The position numbers were made by a program, and so were the translations under genes. The notes below the pieces were generated by a model. The model made no database searches. It was not told the DNA's origin and was given only the letters and a program-made list of their open reading frames with translations. Shown piece after piece: positions 22,249 through 31,243 of a DNA stretch of 32,952 nt. The first letter of the stretch is position 1. Each line of letters starts with the position of its first letter. Origin of the DNA: Bacteroidaceae bacterium (GTDB taxonomy: Bacteria > Bacteroidota > Bacteroidia > Bacteroidales > Bacteroidaceae); the NCBI GenBank assembly GCA_017547205.1, contig JAFYQH010000062.1, positions 1 through 32,952 on the forward strand. The letters are read 5' to 3'.

Positions 22249-24972
22249 TTATGCCTCCTCCACTGCAGCCTGAGCCGCAGCCAAACGTGCGATGGGCACG
22301 CGGAATGGAGAACATGAAACGTAGTTCAAACCTACTCTGTGGCAGAACTTAACAGACTCAGGCTCACCACCGTGCTCACCGCAGATACCGCACTTGAGGT
22401 CTGGGTTGACGCCACGGCCCTTAGTTGTTGCCATCTCAACGAGCTGGCCAACACCTGTCTGGTCGAGAACCTGGAATGGGTCGTTCTTCAGAATCTTCTT
22501 GCGCAGGTAGATAGGCAAGAATGAGTTAACGTCGTCACGAGAGTAACCGAAGGTCATCTGTGTCAAGTCGTTTGTACCGAATGAGAAGAACTGAGCCTGC
22601 TGAGCAATCTGGTCAGCTGTGAGGGCTGCACGTGGAATCTCAATCATTGTACCGATTGTGTACTCTACTGAGTCACCCTCTGCAGCGAACAATGCGTTAG
22701 CTGCCTCAACAATAGCATTCTTCTGCTCCTCGAACTCGTTGATGATACCTACCAGAGGAACCATGATTTCGGGGTAGATAACCTTGCCTTCCTTCTTCAG
22801 CTCGAGAGCTGCACCGAGGATAGCGGTTGTCTGCATCTTTGTAATCTCGGGATATGTGTTACCCAAGCGGCAACCACGGTGACCGAGCATCGGGTTGAAC
22901 TCCTCGAGTGATTTAACGCGGCGCTGAACAGCTTCAACTGTCTTGCCCATAGCCTCGGCAAGCATCTGCTGACCCTTAGCATCGTGTGGTACGAACTCGT
23001 GGAGTGGTGGGTCGAGCAAGCGAACTGTTACGTGCAAGCCTTCCATTGCCTTGAAGATACCAACGAAGTCTGCCTTCTGGAATGGCAACAATTTAGCAAG
23101 AGCAACCTCGCGCTCCTTTGTTGTCTCTGCAAGAATCATCTCGCGCATTGCCTTGATCTTCTCACCCTCGAAGAACATGTGCTCTGTACGGCAGAGGCCG
23201 ATACCGATGGCACCGAAGTCACGTGCAACCTGTGCATCGTGTGGAGTGTCTGCGTTTGTGCGTACGCCCAAGCGTGCGTACTTGTCACAGATGTTCATGA
23301 GTTCTGCGAAGTCACCGCTGAGCTCGGGAGCCTTTGTGTCAACCTTACCCTCGATAACCTGACCTGTAGAACCGTTGAGTGAGATATAATCGCCTTCGTT
23401 GAATGTTGTGCCATCAACGGTGAGTGTGCGCTTCTTGTAGTCGATTACGAGTGTACCTGCACCTGATACGCAGCACTTACCCATACCGCGTGCAACAACG
23501 GCTGCGTGTGATGTCATACCTCCACGTGCTGTAAGGATACCCTGAGCTGCAGCCATACCTGCGAGGTCCTCGGGAGATGTCTCGATGCGAACAAGGATTA
23601 CCTTCTCACCGTCCTCGTGCCACTTCTCTGCGTCGTCGGCGAAGAATACGATGCGGCCTGTAGCTGCACCCGGAGATGCGGGAAGACCGTTTGCGATAAC
23701 CTTAGCCTTTGCAAGAGCTGCAGTGTCGAAGATTGGGTGGAGAAGCTCGTTGAGTTTCTCTGGCTCCATACGCTTCAAAACTGTCTTGTCATCGATGATG
23801 CCGTCACGGTAGAGGTCCATAGCGATCTTAACCATCGCAGCACCTGTACGCTTACCGTTACGTGTCTGCAGGAACCACATCTTGCCCTCCTGAACGGTGA
23901 ACTCCATGTCCTGCATATCTTTGTAGTGGTCCTCAAGGCGTGTCTGGATTGCGTCGAGTTCCTTGTAGATCTCGGGCATAGCCTCCTCCATTGAAGGATA
24001 CTTGCTTGCACGCTCCTCCTCGCTGATGTTCTGCAATGCAGCCCAACGCTGTGAACCGATCTTTGTTATCTGCTGTGGTGTGCGGATACCTGCTACCACG
24101 TCCTCACCCTGTGCGTTGATAAGGTACTCACCGTTGAAGAGGTTCTCGCCTGTCGCTGCGTCACGAGAGAAGCATACGCCGGTTGCAGAAGTCTCGCCCA
24201 TGTTGCCGAATACCATTGCCTGTACTGAAACGGCTGTTCCCCACTCATCGGGAATTTTCTCCATGCGACGGTAAAGGATGGCGCGCTCGTTGTTCCAAGA
24301 TTCGAACACGGCGCAAACGGCACCCCACAACTGCTCGTAAGCGTCTGTCGGGAAGTCCTTGCCGGTCTGTGCCTTTACGGCAGCCTTGAACTTTGCAACG
24401 AGGTCCTTCAAAGCCTCTACGCTGAGGTCCTTGTCGAGAACAACACCCTGCTCCTCCTTAACCTTCTCGATGATAGCCTCGAATGGATCGATCTCCTCCT
24501 TGCTTGTTGGCTTCATGCCCAAAACAACGTCACCGTACATCTGTACGAAACGGCGGTAAGAGTCCCAAGCGAACTTTTCGTTACCAGTCTTCTTTGCAAG
24601 ACCCTCTACTACGATGTCGTTAAGACCGAGGTTGAGGATTGTGTCCATCATACCGGGCATTGAAGCACGGGCACCTGAACGTACAGAAACCAACAATGGG
24701 TTGGTTGGGTCGCCGAATGTAGAGTTCATCAAGTTCTCGATGTTCTTTACTGCGGCCTGGACCTCTGCCTTGAGAAGTTCGATTACCTTTTCTCTACCGA
24801 GGCTGTAGTATTCGCCACAAACCTCAGTTGTGATGGTGAATCCTGGAGGAACGGGAATGCCGATAAGGTTCATCTCGGCCAAGTTCGCACCTTTACCTCC
24901 CAACAAGTTTCTCATTGACGCGTTACCTTCAGCAAGACCATTACCAAAGGTATAGACTCTTTTGTCTGCCAT
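22249..24972 (-). CDS. ppdK: Pyruvate, phosphate dikinase
   Basis: The product is 907 aa, full length for the family. It interconverts pyruvate + ATP + Pi and PEP + AMP + PPi in the cytoplasm. The N-terminal ATP-grasp region has GGKGANLAEM (26-35), PVPPGFTITTEVC and SVRSGARASMPGMMDTILNLG in pieces. The swivelling phosphohistidine domain has the catalytic His in TARGGMTSHAAVVARGMGK. The C-terminal PEP/pyruvate TIM barrel has GIGLCRTEHMF, MLGHRGCRLG, FGTNDLTQMTFGYSRDD and the catalytic Cys in KCGICGEHGGEP. The gene is monocistronic. PPDK in anaerobes usually works in PPi-linked glycolysis. Confidence 0.97.
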   Translation of the reverse strand: MADKRVYTFGNGLAEGNASMRNLLGGKGANLAEMNLIGIPVPPGFTITTEVCGEYYSLGREKVIELLKAEVQAAVKNIENLMNSTFGDPTNPLLVSVRSGARASMPGMMDTILNLGLNDIVVEGLAKKTGNEKFAWDSYRRFVQMYGDVVLGMKPTSKEEIDPFEAIIEKVKEEQGVVLDKDLSVEALKDLVAKFKAAVKAQTGKDFPTDAYEQLWGAVCAVFESWNNERAILYRRMEKIPDEWGTAVSVQAMVFGNMGETSATGVCFSRDAATGENLFNGEYLINAQGEDVVAGIRTPQQITKIGSQRWAALQNISEEERASKYPSMEEAMPEIYKELDAIQTRLEDHYKDMQDMEFTVQEGKMWFLQTRNGKRTGAAMVKIAMDLYRDGIIDDKTVLKRMEPEKLNELLHPIFDTAALAKAKVIANGLPASPGAATGRIVFFADDAEKWHEDGEKVILVRIETSPEDLAGMAAAQGILTARGGMTSHAAVVARGMGKCCVSGAGTLVIDYKKRTLTVDGTTFNEGDYISLNGSTGQVIEGKVDTKAPELSGDFAELMNICDKYARLGVRTNADTPHDAQVARDFGAIGIGLCRTEHMFFEGEKIKAMREMILAETTKEREVALAKLLPFQKADFVGIFKAMEGLHVTVRLLDPPLHEFVPHDAKGQQMLAEAMGKTVEAVQRRVKSLEEFNPMLGHRGCRLGNTYPEITKMQTTAILGAALELKKEGKVIYPEIMVPLVGIINEFEEQKNAIVEAANALFAAEGDSVEYTIGTMIEIPRAALTADQIAQQAQFFSFGTNDLTQMTFGYSRDDVNSFLPIYLRKKILKNDPFQVLDQTGVGQLVEMATTKGRGVNPDLKCGICGEHGGEPESVKFCHRVGLNYVSCSPFRVPIARLAAAQAAVEEA

Positions 24973-25066
24973 AAATTCTTGAGTTTATTGTTTGTTGATA
25001 AATAAAAAATGTTTTAATTGCATGTTGTTGTCAGGCTGTGCTCTGCGCATGTACCCAACTAATTTG

Positions 25067-25096
25067 CAAATATAAGAAAAATGTTTGTAATGCGAA
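25067..25096 (-). promoter_or_regulatory. Probable ppdK promoter
   Basis: TATATTTG on the minus strand (25074-25067) matches the -7 box exactly. A weaker TTCG at 25096-25093 stands 18 bp upstream as a possible -33. The leader would be about 90 nt. Confidence 0.5.
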
Positions 25097-25178
25097 ATTT
25101 ATAAAAGGAAATATCATGCTCTGAAATGAAAAAAACAATATAGTCGGGCAAAAGCGAGATTTATCGGGATTTTAGCAC

Positions 25179-25186
25179 TATCTTCG
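25179..25186 (+). promoter_or_regulatory. Probable -7 box of the rlmD-like gene
   Basis: TATCTTCG matches TAnnTTTG with one change and lies 76 bp before ATG 25263. No clear -33 box is seen. Confidence 0.4.
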
Positions 25187-25262
25187 CAGCTACAATGTAG
25201 TTTGCGGTACTTTGCGTGTATGGCAACTGCATGTGTTTTGCATGGAAATTTGAATTTGATAT

Positions 25263-26690
25263 ATGGCAAGAAAAAAGAAAGAGTTGCCACTGCTCGAACA
25301 GGTGGAGATTACCGGCGTCGCAGCCGAAGGTAAGGCACTTGCAAGGGTGAACGATCTTGTTGTGTTTGTTCCCTATGTGGTGCCGGGTGATGTTGTTGAC
25401 CTGCAGGTAAGACGCAAGAAACATAGTTATGCCGAGGCCGAGGCTGTAAAGTTCCATAACTATTCGGCTGAAAGGACGGTTCCCTTCTGTAAACACTATG
25501 GTGTTTGTGGCGGTTGCAAATGGCAGTGTCTGGCTTATGAGCACCAGTTGAAATACAAGCAGCAGCAGGTGTACGATGCGTTGACCCGTATCGGTAAGGT
25601 TGAATTGCCTGAAATGAGTCCTATTCTCGGTTCCGAACTTACGCGGGAATATCGTAACAAGCTGGAATTTACATTCAGCAACAAGCGCTGGCTTACGTGG
25701 GATGAGGTTGCGGCCAATATACAGTATGACAATATGGATGCGCTCGGGTTTCATATTCCCGGGGCGTTCGATAAGGTTCTCGATATTGAGGAGTGTGGTC
25801 TTATGGACGGCCTTAACAATAGGCTTCGCAATGGCATACGCGATTTTGCTCATAAAGAGGGGATTCCTTTCTATGACTTGCGTTCGCATACGGGTGTCCT
25901 GCGCGGCATGATGTTGCGTACTTCCACAACCGGTGAGGTGATGCTTCTTCTTCAGGCCCGTGTCGAGAGCGACAATGATAAGCAGCAGCTTGAAAAAGTC
26001 TTACAATACGTTGCCGATAGTTTCCCTGAGGTGACTTCTCTGCTGTATGTGGTGAATAATAAGTGCAACGATACTTTCGGCGATCTTGAGGTCGTTACCT
26101 TCAAGGGTACCGATGTTATTTACGAGGAGATGGAAGGGTTGCGTTTTAAAGTCGGCCCTAAGTCGTTCTATCAGACAAACAGCAGGCAGGCCTATAATCT
26201 TTATAAGGTTGCCCGTGATTTTGCAGCGCTTACCGGTAATGAGGTTGTGTATGACCTGTATACGGGTACAGGTACAATTGCGAACTTTGTGGCTTCGAAG
26301 GCTAGGAAAGTTGTGGGTATCGAGTATGTCGAGGATGCAATAGTTGATGCCCGTGTTAATGCGGAACTGAACGGCTTTGATAATTTGACATTCTTTGCCG
26401 GTGACATGAAAGATATTCTTACCCGTGACTTTATAAATGAGCATGGACGTCCCGATGTGATAATAACTGATCCTCCACGTGCCGGAATGCATAACGATGT
26501 GGTAGACACTATTTTGTTTGCTGCTCCTGAACGTATTGTTTATGTGAGTTGCAATCCTGCTACCCAGGCGCGCGACCTGCAATTGCTCGATGTTGACTAC
26601 AGGGTGGTTGCTGTGCAGCCCGTGGATATGTTCCCGCACACGCATCATGTAGAGAATGTTGTGTTGCTCGAACGAAGAGATAGTAAATAA
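25263..26690 (+). CDS. rlmD: 23S rRNA (uracil-C5)-methyltransferase, RlmD/TrmA family
   Basis: The product is 475 aa. It methylates C5 of a uridine in 23S rRNA (U1939 in E. coli RlmD) using SAM. Residues 8-65 are a TRAM RNA-binding domain. A [4Fe-4S] cysteine set is present at C76, C82, C85 (CKHYGVCGGC) plus a later Cys in LDIEECGLM. The Rossmann domain has VVYDLYTGTGTIANF (SAM loop), VGIEYVEDAI, VIITDPPRAGMH and the nucleophilic Cys in IVYVSCNPATQARDL. The target could instead be a related uridine (RlmCD type). It is followed closely by a pseudouridine synthase gene. Confidence 0.9.
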   Translation: MARKKKELPLLEQVEITGVAAEGKALARVNDLVVFVPYVVPGDVVDLQVRRKKHSYAEAEAVKFHNYSAERTVPFCKHYGVCGGCKWQCLAYEHQLKYKQQQVYDALTRIGKVELPEMSPILGSELTREYRNKLEFTFSNKRWLTWDEVAANIQYDNMDALGFHIPGAFDKVLDIEECGLMDGLNNRLRNGIRDFAHKEGIPFYDLRSHTGVLRGMMLRTSTTGEVMLLLQARVESDNDKQQLEKVLQYVADSFPEVTSLLYVVNNKCNDTFGDLEVVTFKGTDVIYEEMEGLRFKVGPKSFYQTNSRQAYNLYKVARDFAALTGNEVVYDLYTGTGTIANFVASKARKVVGIEYVEDAIVDARVNAELNGFDNLTFFAGDMKDILTRDFINEHGRPDVIITDPPRAGMHNDVVDTILFAAPERIVYVSCNPATQARDLQLLDVDYRVVAVQPVDMFPHTHHVENVVLLERRDSK

Positions 26691-26705
26691 TTGAGTGTTA
26701 GATAT

Positions 26706-27593
26706 ATGAGAAAGAATATAAAAAGCCTTCTTACCTTTAAGGTCGTTGAAGATGCCGTGCTTATCGAGTTTCTTATGGAAAAGATGCATGGCATTAGTCG
26801 TAATAGAGCAAAAGCTTTAATAAGCAATAGGGTAGTCCTTGTAAATAATACTATTACGACTCATCCGCTTACAGAAATTAAGGCCGGTCAGGTTGTTCAG
26901 CTCGATCGTTCAAAGCATAAAATGTCGTTTCATTGCAAGGAATTGGATATTGTGTACGAGGATCCCTACTTGCTGGTGATAGACAAGCATCCGGGTTTGC
27001 TATCCATGAGTAACAACACCCGCCAGCAGACGGTGCAGACTGTGTTGAATCGTTATCTTGAAAAGGGGGGTGGCCGCAATACTTCGCATCTTGTCCACAG
27101 GCTCGACCGCGACACTTCCGGTCTTATGGTTTATGCGAAGGATGTACAGACCCAGCAGTCGCTGATAAACGGTTGGCAACAGCTTGTTACCGACCGTCGT
27201 TATATTGCTCTTGTCGAGGGTGTGCTCGAAAATCAGCGTGGACGCATATGTTCATGGCTTACCGAGGATAAACGATTTATAACTCATTCAAGTCCAGTTG
27301 ATAATGGTGGAAAGTATGCTGTGACACATTATAATGTTTTGGAATCGTCGAATGGCTATTCGCTTGTAGAATGCGAGCTCGAGACCGGTCGCAAGAACCA
27401 GATCCGCGTGCATATGTCCGATCTTGGACACCCGGTTGTGGGTGACCGCAAGTATGGTGCTTCGGGCGATCCTATGCGCCGTCTTGGATTGCATGCCTAT
27501 ATGCTTTGCTTTACCCACCCGGTGACAGGCAAGCATATGAGATTCGAGACTCCCGTTCCTGTAAGTTTTGAAAAGTGCCTCGATGTCAGATAA
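26706..27593 (+). CDS. RluA-family pseudouridine synthase
   Basis: The product is 295 aa from ATG 26706; a TTG at 26691 directly after the previous stop is less likely. Residues about 10-75 are an S4 RNA-binding domain (LIEFLMEKMHGISRNRAKALISNRVVLVNN). The catalytic domain has DIVYEDPYLLVIDKHPGLLS, the active-site motif HLVHRLDRDTSGLMVYAK with the catalytic Asp, and ELETGRKNQIRVHMSDLGHPVVGDRKYG. It makes pseudouridine in rRNA or tRNA; the precise site (RluC or RluD type) cannot be told. It lies 15 bp after the rlmD-like gene, forming an RNA-modification pair, and its end overlaps the next gene by 11 bp. Confidence 0.93.
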   Translation: MRKNIKSLLTFKVVEDAVLIEFLMEKMHGISRNRAKALISNRVVLVNNTITTHPLTEIKAGQVVQLDRSKHKMSFHCKELDIVYEDPYLLVIDKHPGLLSMSNNTRQQTVQTVLNRYLEKGGGRNTSHLVHRLDRDTSGLMVYAKDVQTQQSLINGWQQLVTDRRYIALVEGVLENQRGRICSWLTEDKRFITHSSPVDNGGKYAVTHYNVLESSNGYSLVECELETGRKNQIRVHMSDLGHPVVGDRKYGASGDPMRRLGLHAYMLCFTHPVTGKHMRFETPVPVSFEKCLDVR

Positions 27594-28077
27594 ACGGTTT
27601 CTTGCTTTCCTGTTTTTCCTGCTTCTGTTGTCCTTTTGTTTTGATGTGACGGCGCAGGTTTCTTCTGCTGAAAAGCAGGGGACTCTCTCTCCTGTCACCT
27701 ACAAGAAGTCTGCGACAGTGGGGATGAAGGTCAAGCGCGAAAAAGCCAAGAATGAGCGCCCTGTGCGAGTTGCTAAAAAAACGAAAAGAAAGAAGGCTGT
27801 TGTTGTGGATTCCCTAAAGGCATTGCCTAAGACTTATTATCTTGGTGAGCGTGTCATTATGAAGGGCGATAGTGGCCGTGATGTAAGGGCTATGGCAAAA
27901 ATATTGATAAATAAACTTTACATCGATGAGGCGAGCCTCGTCTATACCGCCGGGGATGGAGTATTGTATGAGGGGGAACTTGTGCGCGCGGTAAAACATT
28001 TCCAGGAATTTAATGGGATGTATCCCGATGGTATTGTGGGGAAGGAGACAATTAAGGCGCTTCGGAAGAGAAAATGA
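27583..28077 (+). CDS. Exported protein with peptidoglycan-binding domain
   Basis: The product is 164 aa from ATG 27583 (MSDKRFLAFLFFLLLLSFCF), overlapping the pseudouridine synthase gene by 11 bp. The signal peptide ends near VTAQ. Residues 30-75 are a very basic linker (KVKREKAKNERPVRVAKK, TKRKKA). Residues about 90-164 are a PG_binding_1 domain (VIMKGDSGRDVRAMAKILINK, VRAVKHFQEFNGMYPDGIVG, KETIKALRK), although the first half is longer than usual. It should sit in the periplasm bound to peptidoglycan; no catalytic domain is attached. Confidence 0.85.
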   Translation: MSDKRFLAFLFFLLLLSFCFDVTAQVSSAEKQGTLSPVTYKKSATVGMKVKREKAKNERPVRVAKKTKRKKAVVVDSLKALPKTYYLGERVIMKGDSGRDVRAMAKILINKLYIDEASLVYTAGDGVLYEGELVRAVKHFQEFNGMYPDGIVGKETIKALRKRK

Positions 28078-28170
28078 GTGCTGTGCGCTCTGTTTTCCTG
28101 CCTCTTTCTTCGTGTGGGTGTGTAGCTGGTATTTTCTCTTTTTTGAATTATGTAGGATATTTCTTCTAGA

Positions 28171-29217
28171 ATGGAATCACAAAATGTCAAGAACGAAAAG
28201 GCTAGGCTTGTTTCTTTGGATCTCCTGAAACTGCTTGCGATTTATCTTGTCCTATGGGGGCATTGCATACAGCAGTTTCTTACATCTCCGGCTGTCGACA
28301 ATTGTGTGTATTCAACGATTTATTCGTTTCATATGTCGCTTTTCATGGTGCTGTCGGGCTATTTCTCGGGTTCTTCTCTCTCGGTAGATTTTCATGAATT
28401 TGTGCGAAAGAGGGGATTGCGTTTGTTATTGCCTGTGTTGTCGTGGAGTGTGCTTGTATTTGTAATGTATACATTGTGTGATGCTCTGTTTCCCGTCTTG
28501 AGTTTGGGAAAGGGCGATTTGTCGGCAAATTTGAGAGCTTCTTTTGAGTGTTTCTGGTTTTTAAAGAGCCTATTCGTTTGTTATGCTCTTGCTTGGTTTG
28601 GTAAGAGATTGAACCTGGCTGTCTGCTACTGGGTGTTGCTGACTATTGCGGTAAGTCAGTTGTTTCCTTTGTGGAATGTGAAGATTATGTATCCCTGTTT
28701 TTTGGTTGGTATGCTACTGTCGGAGTCTTCTCATTATGTAAGAAAGTATGGCAATGGTATTATGGTGGTGTCGGGATGTTTGTACTTGTTTCTGATGCTG
28801 TTCTGGAGTGGTGATTTCCTACGCCCTGCCGATTTGTTTGGAGCGTTACGCAATGGGGATGTTCAGTCTGTATTTTATCAGCTTTATGTACGTCTATATC
28901 GAATTGCAACGGGTCTTTCCGGTTCGGTGGCACTTTTTGTGCTATTTGACAAGTTGTTCGTGAGTGGGGAGAGGGGTGCTGTGGCGGGCTTGGCGCGTTG
29001 GGGGCGGTATACTCTCGAGGTGTATATGCTGCAGACTGTTGTGCTAGAGATACTTATGGCTCGTTTTCTTTGTTTTGACTCGTTGCCGGTGGCGCTTTTC
29101 GGTTTCTTGTTGGCTCCTATCCTGTCGCTTGCTGTGCTTGCTGTCCTTTTTTGTATTATAAGGGTGATATACAGGTCTAGATTTCTCTCTTTGGTGCTGT
29201 TTGCCAACGGCAGGTAA
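28171..29217 (+). CDS. Membrane acyltransferase, family 3
   Basis: The product is 348 aa with about ten membrane segments. The start region carries the family hallmark SLDLLKLLAIYLVLWGHCIQQF (read in pieces: LDLLK, then WGH) and FHMSLFMVLSGYF. Further helices follow (LRLLLPVLSWSVLVFVMY, FWFLKSLFVCYALAWF, YTLEVYMLQTVVLEIL). Such enzymes O-acetylate or O-acylate surface sugars in the inner membrane. The substrate is not evident because no polysaccharide genes are adjacent. It lies 93 bp after the peptidoglycan-binding-domain gene. Confidence 0.9.
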   Translation: MESQNVKNEKARLVSLDLLKLLAIYLVLWGHCIQQFLTSPAVDNCVYSTIYSFHMSLFMVLSGYFSGSSLSVDFHEFVRKRGLRLLLPVLSWSVLVFVMYTLCDALFPVLSLGKGDLSANLRASFECFWFLKSLFVCYALAWFGKRLNLAVCYWVLLTIAVSQLFPLWNVKIMYPCFLVGMLLSESSHYVRKYGNGIMVVSGCLYLFLMLFWSGDFLRPADLFGALRNGDVQSVFYQLYVRLYRIATGLSGSVALFVLFDKLFVSGERGAVAGLARWGRYTLEVYMLQTVVLEILMARFLCFDSLPVALFGFLLAPILSLAVLAVLFCIIRVIYRSRFLSLVLFANGR

Positions 29218-29250
29218 TAAGGTAATCAGTTTTTGTACTGTTATTATGGG

Positions 29251-29634
29251 TCAGGCTTGCTTTTCGTCGGGATTGTTCGCATAGTATTCGTTCCATTCCT
29301 CGAGAACTTTCTGCCAGTCGACTGCTTCTCCGTCTGCTATGGCTTCGGCCTGTGCGAGTGCTTCATCATGCTGTCTTTTCTCGGCGTGGCGCAACTTCAT
29401 CGCTTCTATGGTGGCTTCGTCAAGTATTTGTATGCGTCCGCGACGTACGCATTCGTCAAGGTCGGTGGGGCCGAATGCCTTGCCCTGTATGTTGAAGTCC
29501 GATATATTGAACTCGAACACTGTACGCATGGTGTGACGCACCATTTTCTGTTGCGCGCGGTTGCCCGACATCTTGCGGCCGAGCAGCTTGCGTATGATGT
29601 TTATCTCGCGCTGTGAGAATTTTTTTCTTCCCAT
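29251..29634 (-). CDS. Conserved hypothetical protein
   Basis: The product is 127 aa, cytoplasmic and hydrophilic. It opens with a basic helix (MGRKKFSQREINIIRKLLGRKMSGNRAQQKMVRHTMRTVF in pieces). A compact middle (FEFNISDFNIQGKAFGPTDLDECVRRGRIQILDE) and an acidic helical tail (VLEEWNEYYANNPDEKQA) follow. The basic N-terminus could contact nucleic acid, but I recognise no domain. It lies 36 bp downstream of the endonuclease gene on the same strand and may be cotranscribed. Confidence 0.7.
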   Translation of the reverse strand: MGRKKFSQREINIIRKLLGRKMSGNRAQQKMVRHTMRTVFEFNISDFNIQGKAFGPTDLDECVRRGRIQILDEATIEAMKLRHAEKRQHDEALAQAEAIADGEAVDWQKVLEEWNEYYANNPDEKQA

Positions 29635-29670
29635 AATTGTTGAATTGTCGGTGTTCAGTCTGCCTGGCTG

Positions 29671-30582
29671 TTATTTCTTCAAATCGGTATAGTTCTTGAG
29701 TCCGGTCCAGTTGCCAGGGCTGTAGGTCTTCTCTATAACCGATTCTACAGCATCGGGTACGTTGCAGAAGAAGTCTATTCCGGTGAAGCTTTCAAGATTG
29801 TCTATTGAGCATACCTGTGTGCGGCTGTTGCCGTTTTCGTGCTTAAATAGCAGGCCAATGCTTTTATAGGTGTTGTTCTTTAGGCATAGAAGTGCCATGA
29901 AGTAGTGGTTGGGGACGGTGGGGCATGAGCCTTTGCTCTTGTATTCTCCCTCTCTGATAGTTCCTCCCTTTACTATATACAGCGTGTCGCAGAACTCCTT
30001 GTTGCGCCCAAGTTTCTGTACGATTCCTTCGCAGTCGTTCCATGCTCCGGTATTGAATTTGCTGTACATAGGGCTGATATTGCTGTAATAGAATGTCTGC
30101 TCGTTGGCCTTCTTTGAATATACTCTGTCGTATGAAGCCACTATGTGTCCGCGCACAAAGCCGTTGTTGTTTATCTGGCTTTGGGTCATCACGCAGCTGT
30201 CAGGCATTTCTGGGTTGGTCTGGAACGGGTCGCCTCCCCATTCGGTATTGTCCCAATTGTCGCGGCTCCATTTGATTTCTCTGTTGCTGGGGTCGAATGT
30301 AAATGCGGTCCAGCGGCAGTGTTTGCGGGTGGGGTCGTGTGAAATGCTGTAGGTAACGTTTTCTTTGCCGTTGACGGTTGTAGTGTGCGCTATGAATAGT
30401 TCGCCGTCCTTGAGTGCAGGTACTTCTATGCGTGTGGCATGCTTGGCGAATCCTGTATTTGCATTCGTGTTGCCCGGTGTTCCGTGCCCGTTGCCGCCAT
30501 TGGCTCCGTTGCTGTCGTCATCGCCACCGCCGCATGCGATGAGCAATGGCAGGGCTAAAATTGCGAAAAGTATTCTTTTCAT
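29671..30582 (-). CDS. Lipoprotein DNA/RNA non-specific endonuclease
   Basis: The product is 303 aa. The signal peptide has a lipobox at C17 (LPLLIAC) followed by GGGDDDSNG and a Gly/Asn-rich linker to about residue 43, suggesting an outer-membrane anchored enzyme. Residues 70-290 are a NUC1-type beta-beta-alpha-metal nuclease domain. The active-site segment reads GFVRGHIVASYDR, with the general-base His kept but Val in place of the usual Asp of DRGH. The metal-site segment FYYSNISPMYSKFNTGAWNDCEG has the conserved Asn and the helix after it. It probably degrades extracellular nucleic acid; activity is uncertain because of the motif change. Confidence 0.87.
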   Translation of the reverse strand: MKRILFAILALPLLIACGGGDDDSNGANGGNGHGTPGNTNANTGFAKHATRIEVPALKDGELFIAHTTTVNGKENVTYSISHDPTRKHCRWTAFTFDPSNREIKWSRDNWDNTEWGGDPFQTNPEMPDSCVMTQSQINNNGFVRGHIVASYDRVYSKKANEQTFYYSNISPMYSKFNTGAWNDCEGIVQKLGRNKEFCDTLYIVKGGTIREGEYKSKGSCPTVPNHYFMALLCLKNNTYKSIGLLFKHENGNSRTQVCSIDNLESFTGIDFFCNVPDAVESVIEKTYSPGNWTGLKNYTDLKK

Positions 30583-30640
30583 TTCTTAAATTATTGTTTG
30601 TTAATGCATTAATTGGTGCTAAAAGCACGCGTTCCTGCAT

Positions 30641-30670
30641 AAAAAAAGGTGTATATGAATACACCTTTTT
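30641..30670. terminator. Bidirectional terminator downstream of L31
   Basis: AAAAAGGTGTAT pairs with ATACACCTTTTT over 12 bp with the loop ATGA. A seven-T run follows on the minus strand. It lies 20 bp beyond the L31 stop codon. Confidence 0.85.
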
Positions 30671-30689
30671 AAAATATTCTGTAGCTCTA

Positions 30690-30941
30690 TTACTTCTTCA
30701 AAGCTTTGTAACGGCTCATGAACTTGTCCACGCGACCTGCTGTGTCGACCAACTTGGCCTTACCAGTGTAGAATGGGTGTGAAGTGTTAGAGATTTCAAG
30801 CTTTACCAATGGGTAAGTCTCGCCTTCGAACTCGATGGTTTCCTTTGTGTTGCACGTAGACTGTGAAAGGAAGCAGTCGCCGTTTGACATGTCCTTGAAT
30901 ACAACCGGACGATAAGCTGCGGGGTGAATGTCTTTTTTCAT
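30690..30941 (-). CDS. rpmE2: Ribosomal protein L31, type B
   Basis: The product is 83 aa from ATG 30941; the open frame continues upstream to 31148 but only this part matches L31. The whole family is covered: [70 protein letters not shown] (in pieces) and MSRYKALKK. The CxxC zinc motif of type A L31 is absent, as expected for type B. It is a component of the large ribosomal subunit. It is monocistronic with a clear promoter and terminator. Confidence 0.97.
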   Translation of the reverse strand: MKKDIHPAAYRPVVFKDMSNGDCFLSQSTCNTKETIEFEGETYPLVKLEISNTSHPFYTGKAKLVDTAGRVDKFMSRYKALKK

Positions 30942-31014
30942 TATTCTATTAGTTTTAAAATTTTTATATGCCGTCGACACGTAGACAAAACGTGTACATA
31001 AGCTTTTCGAAGTG

Positions 31015-31045
31015 CAAAGGTAATAAATATTTTTGTAGTGGCAAA
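31015..31045 (-). promoter_or_regulatory. rpmE2 promoter
   Basis: On the minus strand, TTTG (31045-31042), 19 bp, TACCTTTG (31022-31015) fits the -33/-7 consensus exactly. The leader of about 70 nt includes an ACACGT/ACGTGT stem-loop at 30977-30995. Confidence 0.75.
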
Positions 31046-31177
31046 ATGTTTGTGTCGAAAAGTAGGGAGGAAAGACATAAATGAAGAAAAATGAAGAAAA
31101 CTGGTATTGTTTTAATACGTTACAAAATTCAAATTTTTGCCCAACCACTCTTTAGGTATCTAAAAAATACTTTGTTT

Positions 31178-31210
31178 ATTGTGGTTTTATCGAAAATATA
31201 ACTATTTTCG
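31178..31210 (+). promoter_or_regulatory. Promoter of the DUF4301 gene
   Basis: TTG (31179-31181), 21 bp, TATTTTCG (31203-31210) is a near-consensus -33/-7 pair, 33 bp before ATG 31244. The rest of the 302-bp gap between rpmE2 and this gene holds the rpmE2 promoter and nothing else I can name. Confidence 0.55.
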
Positions 31211-31243
31211 CAATAACGAAGAATTTAACTAAATCCATAAATT

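Noticed and set aside
30126-30133. Eight-base match (TGTCGTAT) to the start of the putative guide after the Cas12a-type repeat
   Set aside because: The match stops after 8 bases and is not preceded by a TTTV PAM; this length is expected by chance in 33 kb.
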